From Metridium senile (lineage: Eukaryota; Cnidaria; Anthozoa; Actiniaria; Metridiidae): a stretch of 64,000 nt of DNA. Where the stretch lies: positions 3,795,961 through 3,859,960 of the forward strand of contig OX459108.1 in assembly GCA_949775045.1 (NCBI GenBank). The letters are read 5' to 3'. A program made the position numbers and the translations under genes. Under the pieces are notes generated by a model, which saw only the letters and a program-made list of their open reading frames with translations, ran no database searches and was not told the DNA's origin. Positions within the stretch are counted from its first letter, which is position 1. Each line of letters starts with the position of its first letter. This document shows, one piece after another, positions 26,501-37,300 of the stretch.

Positions 26501-27298
26501 TTTACTATTCGAATATTTTGAATTTATATTTTCATTTTTATTGAAAATGAAGACCGAAACAATTGCCGATAATGCACTGCGAGCTGTACAGGACCTGAAC
26601 AGATCCCAGGACCCGAACAGATCCTCAAAACTGGTATAGCTGTACCCGAAAAGATCCTGGACCCGAACAGATCCCCGAACAGGGCCCGAAATGATCCCCG
26701 GCATTTGGAAGGAATGGACTAATGAAAAGTGGAACGTAGGGAATGCTTTGCTAACTTAGAACAATACTAACACATCCCCGGTAATTTGAAAGTTTTAATA
26801 CGTTAAAATATAAATGGTGGGCCATATTGGAAACCATTCATTGTGTAATGTTACTGTATATGTCTACCCAACTTAAATAAAGTTATATTCAATTAGCAAC
26901 ACTACCCATGTACACTAACCTTTAGATGAATAACAGCCGCATTTCGAATTAACTTTTCCTGTGAACATCAACAAAGACAGGATTAGAGCAACGACTGATA
27001 TCAAACACATCAGAAACAATATCGCCAGCAGCCAACTCGGGGGAGTTCCTTTCAAAGAATCGGATCTATCTTCGTATATATCGAGTGTACCAGCCACGGA
27101 CATATTGTCTACTGTATTCCGAGATTGTCCATCCATTTCGAAGCGTGGAGGGACTGCTAATCCATTCGTACCACATTCGTAGTCATCCGTGTACGAGCCA
27201 TTGCTAAATGTTGTCTTGAGTGGGAGATCACTGCTAGTACTACAAGTTGAAATATGGTGCGTTCGACTGATCTCTGGTCGTACTTTCATTCGATTCAT
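14316..27298 (-). CDS. Gene B: type II membrane protein with coiled coil, collagen-like segment and Cys-rich C-terminus
   Basis: Eight exons with GT-AG sites and compatible phases: 27298-26920, 19801-19707, 19178-19113, 18823-18737, 18517-18431, 16915-16796, 15990-15709, 14501-14316, giving about 433 residues. Order of parts: cytoplasmic tail (1-88), membrane span (89-112), CGC motif, stalk with an NVT sequon, coiled coil from four phase-0 exons (22, 29, 29 and 40 codons), 14 Gly-X-Y triplets, then a Cys-rich domain ending [12 protein letters not shown]. The plan equals that of class A scavenger receptors (MSR1, collectin-12 type), which are trimers that bind polyanionic ligands; the C-terminal domain is not SRCR or C-type lectin and I cannot name it, so ligand binding is an inference. 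Gene B lacks the four extra coiled-coil exons and the LxVQANKL exon of gene A. Confidence 0.75.
14502..15708. other. Gene B intron with a GTACCGTA repeat hairpin
   Basis: At 14760-14915 a stretch flanked by GAGCGGTTTTCGTACGAGTG and its inverted partner holds repeated GTACCGTAACC-like motifs. It looks like a MITE of about 155 bp with about 25-bp inverted ends, and it is absent from the matching intron of gene A (near 31650). The rest shows nothing recognisable. Confidence 0.5.
15709..15990 (-). CDS. Gene B collagen-like exon
   Basis: 94 codons, phase 0 to phase 0. Six linker residues (IQNISK) and MEG precede 14 uninterrupted Gly-X-Y triplets starting [10 protein letters not shown], rich in GPPG and GLQG. 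These are followed by a non-collagenous start of the C-terminal domain (SCQYK ... FVAIQETK). Donor AAG|GTAATG. A triple helix of 14 triplets is short but workable when a coiled coil precedes it. Confidence 0.8.
16400..16603. mobile_element. MITE with CCGCTGT/ACAGCGG inverted ends
   Basis: Ends pair imperfectly over about 40 bp (TTTCACGTTATAATCTAACGCCGCTGT against ACAGCGGTGCTAGATCAAAACTGGAG). Related copies are at about 40268-40487 and 41692-41852, at equivalent places beside paralogous exons, with a half copy near 53848-53900. Confidence 0.55.
16648..16792. mobile_element. 145-bp foldback MITE at the donor of gene B exon 6
   Basis: Perfect or near-perfect arms of about 44 bp (ATAGCTGTTATTACAG... 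and its inverse) enclose a GC-richer loop that is itself an inverted repeat (GGGCTTTCGGGC / GCCCGAAAGCC). The paralogous site at 41874-41890 is empty (GGACAGTTCTTACCTTGTCG); comparison gives a TA target duplication (16646-16647, 16793-16794), as for Tc1/mariner-type elements. The element begins four bases inside the intron. Confidence 0.8.
16796..16915 (-). CDS. Gene B exon 6: 40-codon coiled-coil exon
   Basis: 120 nt in phase 0 ([18 protein letters not shown] ... LQRDVFDK), with NKT and NIT glycosylation sequons. It is the ortholog of gene A exons 42004-41885 and 40639-40520. Confidence 0.75.
17121..17652. mobile_element. Two inverted MITEs of the ACACGAATCCG family
   Basis: Copies at about 17121-17327 and 17453-17652 lie in opposite orientation, about 125 bp apart. 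Each has ends like ACCCCGTCTACACGGATCC and GGCCTC(G/T)TCTACACGAATCC and an internal AACCGCATACTTTT repeat. A third copy is at about 42138-42332. Flanking CTGAG on both sides of the first copy suggests a target duplication of about 5 bp. All are in introns of this gene family. Confidence 0.7.
18431..18517 (-). CDS. Gene B exon 5: 29-codon coiled-coil exon
   Basis: 87 nt in phase 0 ([20 protein letters not shown] ...). Acceptor ...TACGTCAG, donor GTAAGG. Orthologous to gene A exons at 43666-43580 and 41249-41163. It carries a Cys and three prolines not found in gene A, which would break the helix locally. Confidence 0.7.
18737..18823 (-). CDS. Gene B exon 4: 29-codon coiled-coil exon
   Basis: 87 nt in phase 0 ([20 protein letters not shown] ... 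ERTTTQ), strongly heptad-like. Donor GTATGT. Matches gene A 45901-45815 with a few substitutions. The (GACAA)n array lies in the intron just upstream in the transcript sense. Confidence 0.8.
18872..19090. repeat. (GACAA)n pentanucleotide microsatellite, gene B intron 3
   Basis: About 43 tandem ACAAG units, pure except near the left edge. It gives frames on both strands that are not genes. The homologous array of gene A (45941-47174) is nearly six times longer. Confidence 0.97.
19113..19178 (-). CDS. Gene B exon 3: 22-codon coiled-coil exon
   Basis: 66 nt in phase 0 ([22 protein letters not shown]). Same protein sequence as gene A 47292-47227. Acceptor ...CCATAG, donor GTAAGA. Confidence 0.75.
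19707..19801 (-). CDS. Gene B exon 2: extracellular stalk
   Basis: 95 nt; with the last base of exon 1 it encodes 32 residues ([20 protein letters not shown] then [12 protein letters not shown]). Acceptor ...TTTTTACAG, donor GTAAGT. Its phase (1 in, 0 out) is what lets exon 1 join the phase-0 coiled-coil exons; skipping it would cause a frameshift into an early stop. Confidence 0.8.
20249..20645 (+). pseudogene. LINE reverse transcriptase remnant (copy of 1515-1911)
   Basis: Same broken reverse transcriptase end as in copy C, with Phe for Ser in the NNAVPxYIYEL stretch and a few other changes, including loss of bases near 20575. It was copied as part of the 18.7-kb duplication. Confidence 0.7.
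21168..22413. repeat. Large inverted repeat in intron 1 of gene B
   Basis: Arms of about 475 bp (21168-21640 and about 21925-22413) around a loop of about 285 bp. The left arm encodes, on the minus strand, an open frame of 127 codons (21607-21224); the right arm holds the same frame split by a 25-28 bp insertion near 22132-22160. I do not recognise the protein. The arms end near CACAGGTA.CCCAAGCG. Absent from gene A. Confidence 0.75.
23764..24260. mobile_element. 497-bp MITE with AGACCGA ends, specific to copy B
   Basis: Ends AGACCGAACCAAGGTTATTG and its inverse pair over about 55 bp, including a GCCGCCATCTTG block. The paralogous site near 6148-6152 (GTTGTATTCTCGC) is empty, giving a 2-bp AT target duplication. 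Related shorter elements: 57314-57470 and a decayed one at about 55803-55960. Confidence 0.8.
25088..25275. repeat. (ATTC)n microsatellite, gene B intron 1
   Basis: Counterpart of 7018-7232, shorter. Confidence 0.85.
26920..27298 (-). CDS. Gene B exon 1: N-terminus and membrane anchor
   Basis: 379 nt, same structure as gene C exon 1: basic start [10 protein letters not shown], Ser/Thr-rich tail, [10 protein letters not shown] before the membrane, span of about 24 residues, CGC motif, donor AAAG|GTTAGT. The start ATG is the first in frame and is shared with gene C. Confidence 0.8.
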
Positions 27299-27560
27299 GT
27301 TAACTCAGATAATTACAAAACAAGATATAAAAACTTAAAAGGAAAATTACTAATTGCTGCGATCTTTCTAACTAATGGTATGTCCCAACCTTATATACAA
27401 ATGTAATGGAATGTTTGACTCTCGACTGTGATTGGTTGCTGTATTATATTGGGTCAAATGTGATTTAAGAGGTGGTTACATGTGGTATGTTATCCACTGT
27501 TAACGATGGGCTTCCTGTGGTGATAGTTCAGGTTGAGTTACTTGATAATACCATTTGATG
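27299..27560 (-). promoter_or_regulatory. Putative promoter of gene B
   Basis: TATATAA at 27397-27391 and CCAAT at 27435-27431 on the minus strand, followed by the conserved upstream stretch to about 27560. Nearly identical to gene C because of the recent duplication; the informative comparison is with gene A. Confidence 0.45.
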
Positions 27561-27599
27561 GGGGATTGGGCATTAGTATGATTACAAATTATACACCTA

Positions 27600-28261
27600 T
27601 TCCCATTGTCATCTACTCCCAAGGAAGATGGTTAATGATATGCAAGACTATATTAACAATACATTTGGTGTTAACTCATTCTTAGTTGCCCAAACTAGCG
27701 AGACGAACAACATCAAACCGGATAGTAGCATAAAAGGGGCAAATGGATGTTACGGGGAATAATCTTGTTGCGTTGAGAAAGAAAGTCTACTCGAGTATTG
27801 TTCCCCCACCCTCCCGCCCACTTTTTTCCTACTTATATTGCCTCGGCACTTTTTCTCTCCGGATCTATTTCCATTGTTTAGCCTAGAACAATGGAGTCCT
27901 ATTGTTTCCATATCTTAATCATCGACCGAGGGACAATGGCCAGTGGGAGTATATTATTATTTCTAAGATCGTGGTCTTTCCAATATAAACAAGACATAAT
28001 ATATCAACCAAAACGAGACTTTGAAGAAACAAAAAGTATTGTTCATTATTTCCCCAGAGCCTATTTTTGATTCATTTTTGTATGCTAAGTAAATATTTTG
28101 AAACCAAGCCTGCACTGCTAACCACACAACTTGTTCGAATTGAGCACGTGCATATCTGCAATGCGGTGACGTGCAAAAAGTAAACAAGCTGCAGTCCAAA
28201 GCTCCATTTAATTTGCGAAATAAAATTGCCCTAGAATCAGAGTAATTTTTGAAGTTTTTTT
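27600..28261. other. Intergenic sequence upstream of gene B, no gene seen
   Basis: About 27605-27965 is not present in copy C (C continues straight to the homolog of 27966) and looks like an insertion of about 360 bp; I found no clear inverted ends. The rest matches 9250-9575 and 58030-58285. Confidence 0.4.
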
Positions 28262-29972
28262 TATCATTGTGTAGAGGTGGTCATTGTATAGAAGTGATCA
28301 TTGTATAGAGGTGGTCATTGTGTAGATGTGATCATTGTGTAGAGGTGGTCATTGTGTAGAGGTGGTCATTGTGTAGAGGTGGCCATTGTGTAGGGGTGGT
28401 CATTGTGTAGAGGTGGTCATTGTGTAGAGGTGGTCATTGTCTAGATGTGATCATTGTGTAAGGGTGGTCATTGTGTAGAGGTGGTCATTGTGTAGATGTG
28501 ATCATTGTGTAGAGGTGGTCATTGTGTAGAGGTGGTCATTGTGTAGAGGTGGCCATTGTGTAGAGGCGGTCATTGTGTAGAGGTGGTCATTGTGTAAAGG
28601 TGGTCATTGTGTAGAGTTGATCTTTGTGTAGAGGTGGTCATTGTGTAGAGGTGGCCATTGTGTAGAGGCGGTCATTGTGTAGAGGTGGTCATTGTGTAAA
28701 GGTGGTCATTGTGTAGAGGTGGTCATTGTGTAGAGGTGGTCATTGTGTAGGGGTGGTCATTTGGTAGAGGTGATTATTGTGTAGAGGTGGTCATCGTGTA
28801 AGGGTGGCCATTGTGTAGAGGAGGTTATTGTGTAGGGGTGGCCATTGTGTAGAGTTGATTATTGTGTAGAGGCGCGCGGTCATTGTGTAGACGTGGTCAT
28901 TGTGTAGAGGTGATCATTGTGTAGAGGTGATCATGGTGTAGAGGCGATCATTGAGTAGGAGTGATCATTGTGCATGTAGGTGGTCATTGTGCATCTAGGT
29001 GGTCATTGTGCATATAGGTGGTCATTGTGCATATAGGTGGTCATTGTGCATATAGGTGGTCATTGTGCATATAGGTGGTCATTGTGCATATAGGTGGTCA
29101 TTGTGCATATAGGTGGTCATTGTGCATGTAGGTGGTCATTGTGCATGTAGGTGGTCATTGTGCATATAGGTGGTCATTGTGCATATAGGCGGTCATTGTG
29201 CATGTAGGTGGTCATTATGCATATAGGTGGTCATTGTGTATATAGGTGGTCATTGTGCATGTAGGTGGTCATTATGCATATAGGTGGTCATTGTGCATAT
29301 AGGTGGTCATTGTGCATCTAGGTGGTCATTGTGCATGTAGGTGGTCATTGTGCATATAGGTGGTCATTGTGCATGTAGGCGGTCATTGTGCATGTAGGTG
29401 GTCATTGTGCATATAGGTGGTCATTGTGCATACAGGTGGTCATTGTGCATATAGGTGGTTATTGTGCATATAGGTGGTCATTGTGCATGTAGGTGGTCAT
29501 TGTGCATGTAGGTGGTCATTGTGCATATAGGTGGTCATTGTGCATATAGGTGGTCATTGTGCATATAGGCGGTCATTGTGCATGTAGGTGTGGTCATTGT
29601 GCATATAGGTGGTCATTGTGCATGTAGGTGTGGTCATTGTGCATGTAGGTGGTCATTGTGCATATAGGTGGTCATTGTGCATGTAGGTGTGGTCATTGTG
29701 CATGTAGGTGGTCATTGTGCATATAGGTTGTCATTGTGCATATAGGCGGTCATTGTGCATATAGGTGGTCATTGTGCATGTAGGTGGTCATTGTGCATAT
29801 AGGTGGTCATTGTGCATATAGGTGGTCATTGTGCATATAGGTGGTCATTGTGCATGTAGGTGTGGTCATTGTGCATGTAGGTGGTCATTGTGCATATAGG
29901 TGGTCATTGTGCATATAGGCGGTCATTGTGCATATAGGTGGTCATTGTGCATATAGGTTGTCATTGTGTAGG
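28262..29972. repeat. Two-part minisatellite (17-bp then 19-bp units), second copy
   Basis: 28262-28965 uses the GGTCATTGTGTAGAGGT unit and 28966-29972 the GGTGGTCATTGTGCATATA unit, in the same order as 9578-13108 but with far fewer 17-bp units. Occasional GTGTGGTCATTG units add 2 bp. Confidence 0.95.
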
Positions 29973-31196
29973 GTTCGTTATTGGCAGTGGCAGTCTTACT
30001 CAAGACTAATCACAATCACAAAACTGCAATTCATTATCAACACTTGTTTTATATGGATTTCATTTAAACTATTTAAATATAGAATACTAACACCATCATT
30101 ACTATTTTATATTTGCCTTTTTGTCCGTTTGATTTTCCTGAGCGTACGTGTCTTGCTCAGTTATTTACAACCGAAATCGTTGCTATGCAACCAGCAAAAT
30201 ATGAATTTCAATTTGACCTGATTTCTTATCGATCAATTTAGAGGCATATCTTATAACAGTCAATCTACGACTGCAAGCTATCGCAGTTTATTGAAATAAT
30301 TTATCTTTACAATCAATTTCAAATTCTATTTCTAGATTTGGCACAAAACTGCATAGCTTCCCCACCCCACCCCAGCCCGCAAACACACACACTCGAAATT
30401 ATAATATAAAAAAATGGGAAATAACATTATTCCCTTTCTGAGGAACTAAAATGGACTACTTTGGTGCAATTGGTACTTTTTTCAGTCAAACCAGAAGACA
30501 GGTTCCTGTCTAGCTTAGAATATTCGACTTGTTTATTGAAATACGATTTTTCATTTGTTTTGAAATTTGCTTAATAAATCGAATCTTATAAATTTCAAAA
30601 ACTGCCCCAAATCAAAACAATAAACTTTCAATGGATTTTTGGAATAACAGAAACTTGCTAAACCTATCTTAGTTACAGAAATATTGTTATAAATACTTTC
30701 TAAAGCATTTTATTGCTTTTGCATTATCAATTATTGACCACAGATCGTGATTGCCGGACCATTATCAGTTGATGGTTGAGGTATGTATTTTTACATTCGC
30801 TTATTCAAATTTAAATAAAAATGTCAATTTAAATACGGCCAAGAACTAAATCGTATCTTCTAACATTGATAGGAACGCATCAACTGGTTTGACTGTAATA
30901 AAGAATAAAAGCTCAAAAGAAAGGAAGAAAAACTCTATATATTGTACGGGCTTTAGCCTTCTCCACAAGCTACTCCATCGATTCCTTTATCCATTAATAG
31001 ATTGGGATTCCTGTGTGATTTCTGAGGGAGGGAAGACTGAGCAGTCTTTCTTCATATCCCTTCTTGAAACAGGAAGCCCAAACGTAAAAAATGAGTTGCA
31101 TGCTGAGGAGGCTAGTACGGACCAGTAAAAACAAAAACAAAATCGCATTGCAACGATTTTAACTGTAAAATAAACCAATCCATGGCCCAGCTTGAA

Positions 31197-31382
31197 TCAC
31201 GTGGTTATTGGACATTCCCAATAGTGTATGTAGCAATACATTTGAGAAGTACCAAGATTGAACTTGCTTGACTTTCCTTTACATGTGCATCTATATTGGC
31301 CCTTGCCGCTGAAAAAAAGTTTTTCAAAGATGTACTCCTTAGCATTGTTGGTCGAGCAAGTTGCACCCATGATTCGCTTGTC
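31197..31382 (-). CDS. Gene A terminal exon: Cys-rich C-terminal domain
   Basis: 61 codons plus TGA, phase 0 after ...TTTCTACAG. Cysteine spacing is identical to gene B ([19 protein letters not shown]). Confidence 0.75.
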   Translation of the reverse strand, partial: DKRIMGATCSTNNAKEYIFEKLFFSGKGQYRCTCKGKSSKFNLGTSQMYCYIHYWECPITT

Positions 31383-34300
31383 CTGTAGAAACAAAAGTAA
31401 AATTTAGATTTTACACCGAATGTTATTACAAAATAACATTAAAGACCCATCGTTTCTTACCAGCATGCTCCGCGAGAAAGACAATCAGGCATTTTGATAT
31501 TTTGATATTTTTACGATACAATCGTTGGATTTTATTTATTCTCTTGTTTAGCGTTTTTTTATATTTTATTTTTCTCGTAATATGACTGCGAATGAATTAT
31601 AACACTCAAATCAAAATAGACAACGCAAGGGATGCTGGTAAGTGACCATAGGTCTTTAATAATTAAGAACTTTTTTGGCCAATAAGGACCAATTTGTCCA
31701 CATTCATGAGGTTTCAGAACTAATAAAAACCCTCTCATTAGTATTCTATGAAGTCACATGTGTCTTTTTTAGCAGTTTAAAATATCAAGTATCAAAACTA
31801 ACTCGTATTCGCCTCGTGGTTTTAAAAAATGATCTACAAAATTCCGTTTCTTAATCCGTGCAGATAAATTAATATTGCAAATAACAACCAGAAGTAAACA
31901 ATTCCCGGATGTGTGCAATTTAGTATTTACCATGTCAACAGTCAATCACCTAGTTAGAAACGAGTATCAATGAATAAAGGTATTGATGTGTGCTATTACG
32001 TCCTTGTCCTAGAAAATGAGTATGTTTAATGAATAAATATGAATATTGAGCACAAATCATTAGGCCCTGATTCTGATCCACTGACCACTAAGCCATTACA
32101 CCTTCACCTTATTTGTTTTCTCACGGATGTCTGACCACATTGTTTTGAATGCTACTACTAGTCCCCCAGGTCTACATATAGGCCTAGTCTGGGACCTTAA
32201 CTCGCCTTAACTCGCGCAAACTCGCCTTAACTCGCACAAACTCGCATTAACTCGCACAAGCTCGCAGTAAATTACTCAATGACTGTTAAACAAGACCTAA
32301 CATCGGGCAGTTCTAAACAGCAAAACAACGCCGGAACGAAACCCGGAACGAAACATCGGAACCAAACAGAGATAAATTCTTTATATTTCAAAGATTATGC
32401 TACAAACATAATGCTACAAACACAACCAAATCAATGTACAGTTCAGGCTATGTTTAAAAAAGCACTAGAATTAATGGACAGCAGAATCAAAACCCCTGAA
32501 GCGTCAATACCAGCAATTCGCAAACACCTATTTCAATTAACGTTGTCCATCTGGAATGGTTGATTTGAGACCGATAGGAATTGTGGGAGCTCGTTAAACT
32601 GCAAATGCACTATAATTATAATCACGCTTGAATATTAATGTTTACTTCTGAAATACTGTTATCTGTAATTCAGCACCATTCAAGCGTGAATAAAACAATC
32701 CATTTGCAGTTTAACGAGCTCCCACAATTCCTATCGGTCTCAGATCAACCATTCCAGATGGACAACGTTAATTGAAATAGGTGTACACCGCTTAGTCAAT
32801 TACAACACGAAATGATTTTCTTCGGGAATCTCCTCATGATCAAAGGACCGATTTATAAGACCTAACATGATTCATTCCAACCAATTGTCTGATGAAGACT
32901 AGAAGTCGAAACTTTGAAACGTCGCGGATATTACACTTATTTCAAAAAACGTTTCAATAAGCCAAGACTGAAAAAATGTTGGTTTTGTACTGGTATGTGC
33001 ATTGAAATCTGACTTGTTATCACCAGAATTGATTGTAACACAATAACACACAAGTGTAAATACTTTAGTAATATTAAGCAATACTTTAGAAAACAAGCCT
33101 GATTTCTATTAATTACACTGCAAAACGGCTGAGTAGATACAACTTAGTATATATTGAGTAAATCATGCATTCAGGATGACACTTTATAGTGAGTAAACCT
33201 AACTCATTATTAAAAGTAAACATCAATGTAGATGCGCCATTGAGTACAATGTACTCATTATATTGAGTTATACCTCACTTTTACTCACTATACGAGTTGG
33301 GTTTACTCACTAGAAAGTGTCCTACTGAATGCATGATTAACTCAATATACTGAGTTGTATACCAGTGCGTTTGCAGTATAACACTAATTTCATACCATTA
33401 ATTTCGGTCTTGGTTTCATGATTGTTGCTTAAGCTGCGAAAAAGGTGTCTGAAATAAGTGTATATCTACAATGAATAATCTTTTTTACCATTACCTTTGT
33501 TTCTGGGATGGCGACAAATGTGGTAGCTAAGGGATCAGCTTTTACTCCTGCTGATTTATACTTGTATTGGCAACTGCTAAATTTGGCCGATGCGATCGGA
33601 TTCCCTGGCGAGGTTACACTGGTGCCATTTGTTCCTGGGGGACCTTGCAGTCCTGGGGGACCTTGAATTCCTGTTACACCCTGCACACCTGGGGGACCTT
33701 GAAGTCCTGGTGGGCCACTAGACCCGTTGTATCCCATAGGCCCTCGTGGACCTTCCATTTTACTGATGTTCTGGATCTAAAATGAATCATTTATGGCATC
33801 AGTGTTTACGATCTAGTGTTTGTCTTCTTGCACTGTATACACCTAATTCAAAAAAAAGTTGAAGGGGCGAACGGCGATCGGCGATCGGCGTTTGGTGATC
33901 AGCGATTGCACGTCCCGAAAGAGACTGTAGATAATACAAATTTCTTATTATTACTCGGGATTCCTGTGGAATCCGAGTCTAGGTTTCGGCTTTATTTTTC
34001 ATCTTCAATGCCAAAATGCCACGCACGCGCAGTATGGTCAATGTCACTTATACACACAAATATAAAAAATAAACTGATTTATTACGGTAATTCGGTGTTT
34101 ACTAATTCAAACACACTCCAATAATGATAATAAACCATTACCTAATGTATTAGTGTGATAATAAGTTTGACAAATGTAACTTTTCGCCGAATATATTGCC
34201 GACAAACGATCAGTTTTGAAAGCGCTTTAATTAAGAACCCCGCCGGACCGAAACACAAACACAACAGCTAGTACTTCGATTCAATCATTCAAGAATCAAA

Positions 34301-37300
34301 CACAATCTGTTATTCTGTGTATCATTAAACTTAAACACTCCAATAATGATAATAAACCTTTAACTAATGTATCAGTGTTATAATAAGTTTGACAAATGTA
34401 AGTTTTCGCCGTGTTTATTGCCAACAAGCGATCAGTACGTTTTGAAAGCGTTTAAGAACCGGCCGACACAAACACAACAGTACTTCGATTCAAATCACGT
34501 AATAAAACACATCTTATTCTGTGTATGATTTAACCTAAACACTCCAATAATAATAACAAACCTTTAACTAATGTATTAGTGTTATAATCAGGGGCGGATA
34601 CAGGATTTTTCAAGGGGGGAGGGGGGGGGGAGTGGGTGGAAAAAAATTTCAATCAGCCAAGGTCATTACGCTTTATGTAAATAACGATAATTCAGTTCAT
34701 TGTGAACATTACGGAACTTTTGATTTATATTGATTTTTATATTTTGTTTGGAATCAATTCAATGTTTGATTTTTTGATTTAAAATCAGTTTATTTTTTAA
34801 ACTTTTAGGGATCAAAATGGGGGGTTGAAATCCATCCAATCCCCCCCTCCCCCCTGTATCCGCCCCTGTATAATAAGTTTGACAGAAGTAAGTTTTCGCC
34901 GAGTTTAGCCAAGTTACGAAAGCGCATATTATCGAATATTTTATTATGACGAGTTTATTGTCGATTGTAGACATGGAAAGGATTACGCAAATTAGCGTTG
35001 GAAGACAACACGTTCAATCATATATGTGTATCAGTATGCTTACCTAAAAGGAAACATATTAGAGTGAAGGCATTCAACCCGTGAAATAGAAATTGCAAAA
35101 AAAGTGTAATAGTCAAATAAACCAACACACAAAAAATAGCAATAGAATTAGAGACTGCTAAGGTATTAGTCTAATATCTATTTCACGGCTTAAATGACTT
35201 CACTCTATTTTTCATGGTTTAGAACTAATTACAGTATTGTCTTTGCTTACAAACAACCTAATTGGTTTATTTCGATCCTATTTAATAATAGGTGTAGACA
35301 TTAAACTTATTTTGCACATCAAAGAGAATCCCGAGCTTACGCAGTTATGCGTCTTGTTCAATTATATATTATACCCAAATACCGTTCAACGATGACCGTA
35401 GATGGGTGTCTCGAAGTTTTCTCTGAACGGAAGAAGAAATTCGTATTACCAATAGCTCATTTCGGTCGTGCAATCGCCAATCATCAATCAAAAAGTCACT
35501 TATTTATTTCTTAACTAATTTCCATTATAACAAAACACTTACATATATAGGTATTCACAGGAAAAAAATCTGATTTTCCAATTTTGAAAAAATTGGGAAA
35601 ATAATGGGATATTTCCCAATTTTGGGTCCAAGTTGGGATATCTTTGGCACAAAATTGGGAATTTTTTGGAGAAAAAACAACGAATCAAGCAATTTACAAC
35701 AATTTCCCAATATTGGGAGTAAATTGGCAGTATTTCACAAAAGAATCCCAACATTGGGTCAAGCATCGTTTTTGATATCCCTATAAGATCCCATAATTGG
35801 GAATTTCTGGGAGATATTTCACAAAGGAATCCCAAAATTGGGTCAAACATCGTTTTTGATATCCCTATAAGATCCCATAATTGGGAATTTCTGGGAAATA
35901 TTTCACAAAAGAATCCCAACATTGGGTCAAACATCGTTTTTGATATCCCTATAAGATCCCATAATTGGGAATTTCTGGGAGATATTTCACAAAGGAATCC
36001 CAAAATTGGGTCAAACATCGTTTTTGATATCCCTATAAGATCCCATAATTGGGAATTTCTGGGAAATATTTCACAAAAGAATCCCAACATTGGGTCAAAC
36101 ATCGTTTTTGATATCCCTATAAGATCCCATTATTGGGAATTTCTGGGAAATATTTCACACAAGAATCCCAACATTGGGTCAAACATCGTTTTTGATATCC
36201 CTATAAGATCCCATAATTGGGAATTTCTGGGAAATATTTCACACAAGAATCCCAACATTGGGTCAAACATCGTTTTTGATATCCCTATAAGATCCCATAA
36301 TTGGGAATTTCTGGGAAATATTTCACACAAGAATCCCAACATTGGGTCAAACATCGTTTTTGATATCCCTATAAGATCCCATAATTGGGAATTTCTGGGA
36401 AATATTTTACACAAGAATCCCAAAATTGGGTCAAACATCGTTTTTGATATCCCTATAAGATCCCATAATTGGGAATTTCTGGGAAATATTTACACAAGAA
36501 TCCCAAAATTGGGTCAAACATCGTTTTTGATATCCCTATAAGATCCAATAATTGGGAATTTCTGGGAAATATTTTACACAAGAATCCCAAAATTGGGTCA
36601 AACATCGTTTTTGATATCCCTATAAGATCCCATAATCGGGAATTTCTGGAAAATATTTCTTTGTTTTTTTTTCTTTCTTTCTTTTCTTCAAAAAATAGAA
36701 AATTTTGTAATCACAATTTTTTTTTTCAAATCCGTCATGAAAAGAATTTTATCGACAAAAGGATCTATTCGAAAAAAGTCTTGAAAACGAGGCTGTTTGG
36801 CGGGAAGATTTACCCAATCATCATTTCGCTTATATGTGGATAGAGTTCATAGCCAATCAGAACTAACCATCTAAATAGGCATGCTTTGGAAAGAACTTAC
36901 CCGACTTTCAATCTGCCGGCCATTTGCAAAGTTGTGGCGAGATAGATCTGAAGTTTGGATAAATACGGCGATTATAATTATGAACAACAACGAACAAGTA
37001 CCCGATCAGGATCTTGATAATGACCAACCCGAAAACACAAGCGTTAAACCACCAATTGAAAGAGTGAAGAAGCTATTTGGCGAAGCTATCGCGAAGAAAT
37101 TTGAAGGTATGTTTGGTGCCGTCCTCCCAGCTATCACGTCTTTAATATTAATATGTGCAGTTCAAACGCGAAAGTTTATAATCAAACCTAACTTGATATG
37201 AGATTCAGTTTATTATTTAGCCTTTTACTATTAAGGATTGCAAAAATTTGGGGTGAATTGAGTTGAAAAACGTAACCTGGTTAGCCAATATATAAGTTAC

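Noticed and set aside
32279..32563. 94-codon plus-strand frame as a gene
   Set aside because: It runs into the foldback MITE at 32524 and has no splice partners or recognisable family. It remains possible as a remnant of an older coding sequence, but there is no positive support.
35539..36438. Minus-strand frames of 102-187 codons with a 28-residue repeat ([20 protein letters not shown])
   Set aside because: The 84-bp minisatellite unit is a multiple of three, so frames stay open. Units vary without synonymous bias, and the array is a s[26 protein letters not shown].
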